Source: an uncultured Clostridia bacterium (GTDB taxonomy: Bacteria > Bacillota > Clostridia > Oscillospirales > Acutalibacteraceae). Taken from it: a DNA stretch of 64,000 nucleotides. Positions 60,209 to 64,000 of this stretch are shown here, piece by piece. The position numbers and the translations under genes are program-made. Position 1 is the first letter of the stretch; each line of letters starts with the position of its first letter. The stretch is from NCBI GenBank assembly GCA_947624835.1, contig CANQLX010000001.1:1-64000 (forward strand). The letters run 5' to 3'. The notes under the pieces are model-generated. The model had not been told where the DNA came from, did no database searches, and saw only the letters and a program-made list of their open reading frames with translations.

Positions 60209-61693
60209 ATGGGAAAACCAACAGGATTTATGGAATATAAAAGGACAGATTTTGAGGCGGATTCCGTAAAAGAGCGTATAAAGAATTATAATGAATTTCA
60301 CACTCCCCTCAGTCCCGAACAGCAGCAGCAGCAAGCTGCAAGATGTATGGAGTGCGGTGTTCCTTTCTGTCAGTCAGGTATGATGATTGGCGGTATGATG
60401 ACAGGGTGTCCGCTCAATAATCTTATACCGGAGTGGAATGACCTTGTATATAAAGGATGCTGGGAACAGGCATACCAAAGGCTTAGAAAAACCAATAATT
60501 TTCCTGAGTTTACCTCAAGGGTATGTCCTGCACTGTGTGAGAAGGCATGTACATGCGGTGCCAACGGTGATGCGGTTACCGTAAGATCAAATGAATACAG
60601 CATATCCGAAAGAGCCTATGCGGAGGGCTATGCGGCTCCGCATCCTCCCAAGGTGAGAACGGGTAAAAAGATTGCTGTTATAGGCTCAGGACCATCAGGT
60701 CTTGCAGCTGCCGACCAGCTTAACAAAAGAGGCCACAGCGTAACGGTATTTGAACGCTCGGACAGAGTAGGCGGTCTTTTGATGTACGGTATTCCGAATA
60801 TGAAGCTTGAAAAGCATATCATAAACAGACGTATAGATATTATGAAAGCCGAGGGAATTGTATTCAAAACAAAATCCGATATAGGCAAAAATGTTAAGGT
60901 AAAGGAACTTCTTGAAGAGTTTGACAGAATAATACTTGCCTGCGGTGCATCCGAGCCGAGGGATATCAAAGCAAAGGGTCGGGAGGCAAAGGGAATATAT
61001 TTTGCAGTTGATTTCCTTACTTCAACGACAAAAGCACTTCTTGACAGTGACCTTGCAGACGGAACATATATTTCCGCAAAAGGAAAGAACGTAATTGTCA
61101 TTGGCGGCGGTGATACGGGCAATGATTGTGTAGGTACCTGTGTACGTCATGGTGCAAGCAGTGTACTCCAGCTTGAGATGATGCCGAAATTGCCTGATGA
61201 AAGATCGGAAAATAACCCATGGCCGGAATATCCGAGGGTATGCAAAACCGATTACGGTCAGGAGGAGGCAATCGGTGTATTCGGAAAGGATCCGAGGGTT
61301 TATCAGACAACCGTCAAGGAATTTTTATCGGATAAGGACGGAAAGCTCACAGGTGCAGTGCTTGTAAAGCTTAAGCCCGAAAAAGATCCGACAAACGGAA
61401 GAACCATGATGAAAGAAATTGAGGGAACAGAATATACAGTCAAAGCTGATCTTGTTCTTATAGCTGCCGGTTTTGTGGGAGCACAGAATTATGTAACAAC
61501 GGCTTTCGGTGTTGAAAAAAATGCCCGTGGAAATGTTTCCGCACCTGAAGGAAGCCATAAGACTAATGCAGAAAAGGTATTTGTATGCGGTGATATGCAC
61601 CTTGGACAGTCGCTTGTAGTGAGAGCCATAAGAGAAGGCAGAGATGCTGCAAGGGAAGTAGACGAAAGTCTTATGGGATATACTAATCTGTAA
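60209..61693 (+). CDS. gltD: Glutamate synthase (NADPH) small subunit
   Basis: 494 residues. N-terminal Fe-S cysteines are in ARCMECGVPFC, CPLNNLIPEWN and CPALCEKACTCG. FAD binding is AVIGSGPSGLAAADQL and NADPH binding is IVIGGGDTGNDCVGTC. It passes electrons from NADPH to GltB. AAGGAGGGG precedes ATG 60209. The pair is a two-gene operon ending at 61766-61802. Confidence 0.97.
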   Translation: MGKPTGFMEYKRTDFEADSVKERIKNYNEFHTPLSPEQQQQQAARCMECGVPFCQSGMMIGGMMTGCPLNNLIPEWNDLVYKGCWEQAYQRLRKTNNFPEFTSRVCPALCEKACTCGANGDAVTVRSNEYSISERAYAEGYAAPHPPKVRTGKKIAVIGSGPSGLAAADQLNKRGHSVTVFERSDRVGGLLMYGIPNMKLEKHIINRRIDIMKAEGIVFKTKSDIGKNVKVKELLEEFDRIILACGASEPRDIKAKGREAKGIYFAVDFLTSTTKALLDSDLADGTYISAKGKNVIVIGGGDTGNDCVGTCVRHGASSVLQLEMMPKLPDERSENNPWPEYPRVCKTDYGQEEAIGVFGKDPRVYQTTVKEFLSDKDGKLTGAVLVKLKPEKDPTNGRTMMKEIEGTEYTVKADLVLIAAGFVGAQNYVTTAFGVEKNARGNVSAPEGSHKTNAEKVFVCGDMHLGQSLVVRAIREGRDAAREVDESLMGYTNL

Positions 61694-61765
61694 AAAATAC
61701 GACAACCCCCGGTCGGTTGATTTATCGACGGGGCGCAGGGGTCAGATATGATTGGGAAACATCAT

Positions 61766-61802
61766 GGGCCGCCCTCTCGCAGGGCGACCCACTTGTTTTT
61801 TC
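61766..61802 (+). terminator. gltBD terminator
   Basis: GGGCCGCCCT (61766-61775) pairs with AGGGCGACCC (61781-61790), then TTGTTTTTT. A second, imperfect GC-rich hairpin lies before it at about 61707-61734. Confidence 0.85.
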
Positions 61803-61817
61803 GATAATATATCTAAT

Positions 61818-63653
61818 CTACACTATTGAAACAGCATTTTTCCTAAACCAATAATCAAGCTGGATTATATATGCAAGTATCTGTGGAGCACGCATAAGCT
61901 GTCCGTACCATGGAGATGATATCTGTTCGGGATTCTGAATAATACTTTCCACTCCGGCAGGATCAAGTATATCCCTTATAGGTGATGTACTGTCGGTGAG
62001 AATCTCCCGTACCTTGTTAGCACATAGCTCAAAATAAAGAGGATTATGTGTTTTCGGGTACGGACTTTTTTTTCTGTCAATGATACTGTCAGGAAGAAGT
62101 CCCCTGAATGCAGCACGCACTATCCCCTTTTCCCTTCCGTTCAAGGCTTTCATGCTCCACGGAAGATTAAAGGCATAGTCAACAACCCTGTAATCGCAGA
62201 ACGGTACCCTTACCTCAAAACCGTTGTACATGGACATCCGATCTTTCCTGTCCAAAAGTGTCTGCATAAACCAGTGGAAATTCAGCGAAAACATTTCCCT
62301 CATTCTTGCCTCAAGCCTGCTGTCACTTTTCAGCTTCTCCGTATTATTGCAGGTATCAAGATATCGCTGACGGACATATTCGTCACCCCTTGGAAGAAAA
62401 TCTTTCCTCAGAATACTTCTCCTTATATCAAGCGAGCGTGCCCAAGGAAAATTGTCGTCAAACAGAATTTCCTTATTATGGTACCAAGGATAACCTCCGA
62501 AAAGTTCGTCTGCACATTCGCCCGAAAGACCGACCGTAAAATCTTCCTTCATTTTTCCGCAGAATAAAAGAAGTGAGGAGTCAACATCTACCATACCCGG
62601 AAAATCTCTTGCATCTACCGCATCTGTAAGTGCCTTGAAAAGGTCATAATTATTGATTGTTACGCTGTGATGCTTTGAGCCGATATAGTCCACCATCGTT
62701 CCAATAAATTCACTGTCGGGTGTCGGCTGGAACAGACTTTTCTGAAAATATTTGTTGTTATCCGTATAATCTACCGAATAGGTATCAACAGGATCAAGAC
62801 CGTTTCTCCTGTTATGCTCTGCGGCAACATAGGATATTATACTTGAGTCAAGACCTCCTGACAAAAAACAGCAAAGGGGTACATCTGATACAAGCTGTCT
62901 TTCAATAGAGTCAATAAGAAGCTCACGTACCTCCTTTATGCTCGTAAGCGTATCGGATTCGTGCTCATGTGCTTTTAGGGTAAAGTATCTTTCACGCATC
63001 ATGCTTTTTCCGTCATATATGGCATATTCTCCCGGCAGAAGTTCCCCTACTCCCTTATATATCCCCTGACCGAGTGTTCTTCCGGGACCTATAAGAAATA
63101 ATTCACAAAGACCCTGCTCATTAATATGGGGTGAAACAAGCGGGTTTTTCAGAAGTGTCTTGACCTCGGAAGCAAAAATAAGACCGGTATTATATTTATA
63201 GAAAAACAACGGCTTAACACCTATTCTGTCCCTTGCAAGGAATAAACAGTTATTTTTCCTGTCCCATACCGCAAAGGCAAATATACCGTTTAATTTATAT
63301 ACGCAATCCTTTCCCCAATGAATATAGGAAGTAAGTACTACCTCGGTATCGCTGCTTGTTTTGAAATTATATCCTTTATCCTTTAATTCCTCCCTGAGCT
63401 CGGAGGTATTATATAATTCCCCATTATAGACTATTGTATAGCTGTCCTCACCTATATCCTTTGTCATGGGCTGTTTTCCGTTTTCAACATCAATAACGGC
63501 AAGCCTTCTATGAATAAGAGATACCGGATTTTCTATAAATATACCGCTGTCGTCCGGACCTCTCCTTTTCATACTGACGGACATTTCACAGAGAATATCC
63601 TCCGTCTCTCTCATATTCAGGCTTTTATCATACCAACCTGCTATTCCGCACAT
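61818..63653 (-). CDS. asnB: Glutamine-hydrolysing asparagine synthetase
   Basis: 611 residues. The class II glutaminase domain needs an N-terminal Cys, which fixes the start at ATG 63653 (MCGIAGWYD), behind CAGGAGG; the longer frame to 63740 adds residues before it and is wrong. Glutaminase motifs are RRGPDDSGIF and NGELYN. The synthetase domain has the P-loop FLSGGLDSSIISYVAAEHN and GLSGECADELFGGYPWY. It makes asparagine from aspartate with glutamine nitrogen, next to gltBD and convergent with it. Confidence 0.96.
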   Translation of the reverse strand: MCGIAGWYDKSLNMRETEDILCEMSVSMKRRGPDDSGIFIENPVSLIHRRLAVIDVENGKQPMTKDIGEDSYTIVYNGELYNTSELREELKDKGYNFKTSSDTEVVLTSYIHWGKDCVYKLNGIFAFAVWDRKNNCLFLARDRIGVKPLFFYKYNTGLIFASEVKTLLKNPLVSPHINEQGLCELFLIGPGRTLGQGIYKGVGELLPGEYAIYDGKSMMRERYFTLKAHEHESDTLTSIKEVRELLIDSIERQLVSDVPLCCFLSGGLDSSIISYVAAEHNRRNGLDPVDTYSVDYTDNNKYFQKSLFQPTPDSEFIGTMVDYIGSKHHSVTINNYDLFKALTDAVDARDFPGMVDVDSSLLLFCGKMKEDFTVGLSGECADELFGGYPWYHNKEILFDDNFPWARSLDIRRSILRKDFLPRGDEYVRQRYLDTCNNTEKLKSDSRLEARMREMFSLNFHWFMQTLLDRKDRMSMYNGFEVRVPFCDYRVVDYAFNLPWSMKALNGREKGIVRAAFRGLLPDSIIDRKKSPYPKTHNPLYFELCANKVREILTDSTSPIRDILDPAGVESIIQNPEQISSPWYGQLMRAPQILAYIIQLDYWFRKNAVSIV

Positions 63654-63682
63654 AAAATTCCTCCTGTTACTGCTTGACAAAT

Positions 63683-64000
63683 TCAGAAAAATCTTCGTGT
63701 CAATTCCTTTTTTCGCAGACTTAAAAGAAAAACCGCACACATTATTATAAGTGCAGCACTTCCGATAAGAGTTGTTGCTGATGCTTCAGCCTCCGGGCCG
63801 CCGAAAACAGAAAAAACCTCAGTTGTCGGAGAATAAACCGTAAATATTATATAAGCTGCTGCCGTAGAAATTACAGCATTTATAAGCCTAAATAATATAT
63901 ATTTTCCCCTTTTTATCGGAACATCACGTAATATACCGAAGATCTGCATATGGACGCAAATACCTCCGAAGCCTGCCGCCAATGAAAAATACCATACCGG
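63683..64000 (-). CDS. YlbJ-like sporulation membrane protein, C-terminal part
   Basis: The gene runs off the right edge; only about 105 C-terminal residues are visible. AAGFGGICVHMQIFGILRDV followed by KRGKYILFRLINAVISTAAAYII and a final membrane helix ending LSLRKKELTRRFF matches the end of YlbJ-type nucleoside-recognition-domain proteins, required for sporulation. It lies 29 bp upstream of asnB on the same strand. The call is moderate because most of the protein is missing. Confidence 0.65.
   Translation of the reverse strand, partial: PVWYFSLAAGFGGICVHMQIFGILRDVPIKRGKYILFRLINAVISTAAAYIIFTVYSPTTEVFSVFGGPEAEASATTLIGSAALIIMCAVFLLSLRKKELTRRFF

Noticed and set aside
1..64000. CRISPR arrays, tRNA or rRNA genes
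   Set aside because: I saw no regularly spaced repeats and no cloverleaf or rRNA core sequence on either strand; a tRNA scan would be decisive.

Overview
The window looks like the chromosome of a low-GC, spore-lineage Clostridia, most likely a gut Ruminococcus-like member of the Oscillospiraceae. The reasons are AT-rich DNA, strong AGGAGG-type ribosome binding sites, a T-box-controlled alaS, a FeoA-FeoA-FeoB-Cys-rich iron operon, type III pantothenate kinase, a YlbJ-like sporulation membrane protein at the right edge, and several small Cys-rich proteins typical of that group. The genus is an inference; there is no rRNA gene to test it.

Layout. 1-2.3 kb is a decayed accessory patch: an IS3-family element with a visible 5-bp target duplication, a tiny membrane protein split by a -1 slippery heptamer, and a broken NUDIX gene. 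2.3-7.3 kb holds an Rsm22-like methyltransferase, a small alarmone synthetase, and alaS behind a T-box leader. 7.4-12.2 kb (minus strand) has a zinc-ribbon membrane protein, a ComEC-like metallo-hydrolase coupled to a CNNM/CorC-type protein with an unassigned leader, and more gene debris. 12.2-14.9 kb is a metal-resistance module (P1B ATPase, free HMA metallochaperone, ArsR regulator) with matching candidate operators. 15.9-19.8 kb is the feo operon opposite a DtxR/MntR-type regulator.

19.9-24.5 kb is the most unusual locus: one promoter-to-terminator operon encoding an SCP2 lipid-binding protein, a membrane-anchored alpha/beta hydrolase, a free-standing condensation-domain acyltransferase, an acyl carrier protein and an AMP-forming acyl ligase. 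It has the minimum parts of an acyl-transfer pathway without a multimodular NRPS or PKS. A phosphopantetheinyl transferase that could activate the carrier lies at 45.4 kb.

24.7-35.8 kb is mostly housekeeping and envelope: MscL with a zinc-ribbon tail, a NUDIX-pyrophosphatase fusion, PgeF, SbcCD, a DUF368 carrier, a YfbR-like nucleotidase and two LytR-CpsA-Psr ligases. 35.9-45 kb has a heterodimeric ABC exporter, two COG0523 GTPases (one His-rich, one fused to a YcgQ-like domain), a phosphatase, an XRE regulator and a PASTA pseudokinase. 45-51 kb has the PPTase, a HAD phosphatase, a large MORN-repeat protein, MscS and CoaX. 51-53.6 kb is a second decayed patch: a truncated sugar acetyltransferase, IS5 and IS200/IS605 remnants, and a SARP-like regulator with a degenerate receiver. 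53.6-64 kb has a GH13 glycosidase and a nitrogen-assimilation block (gltB, gltD, asnB), ending in a partial YlbJ-like gene.

All calls come from reading sequence and translated motifs; no database search was run.
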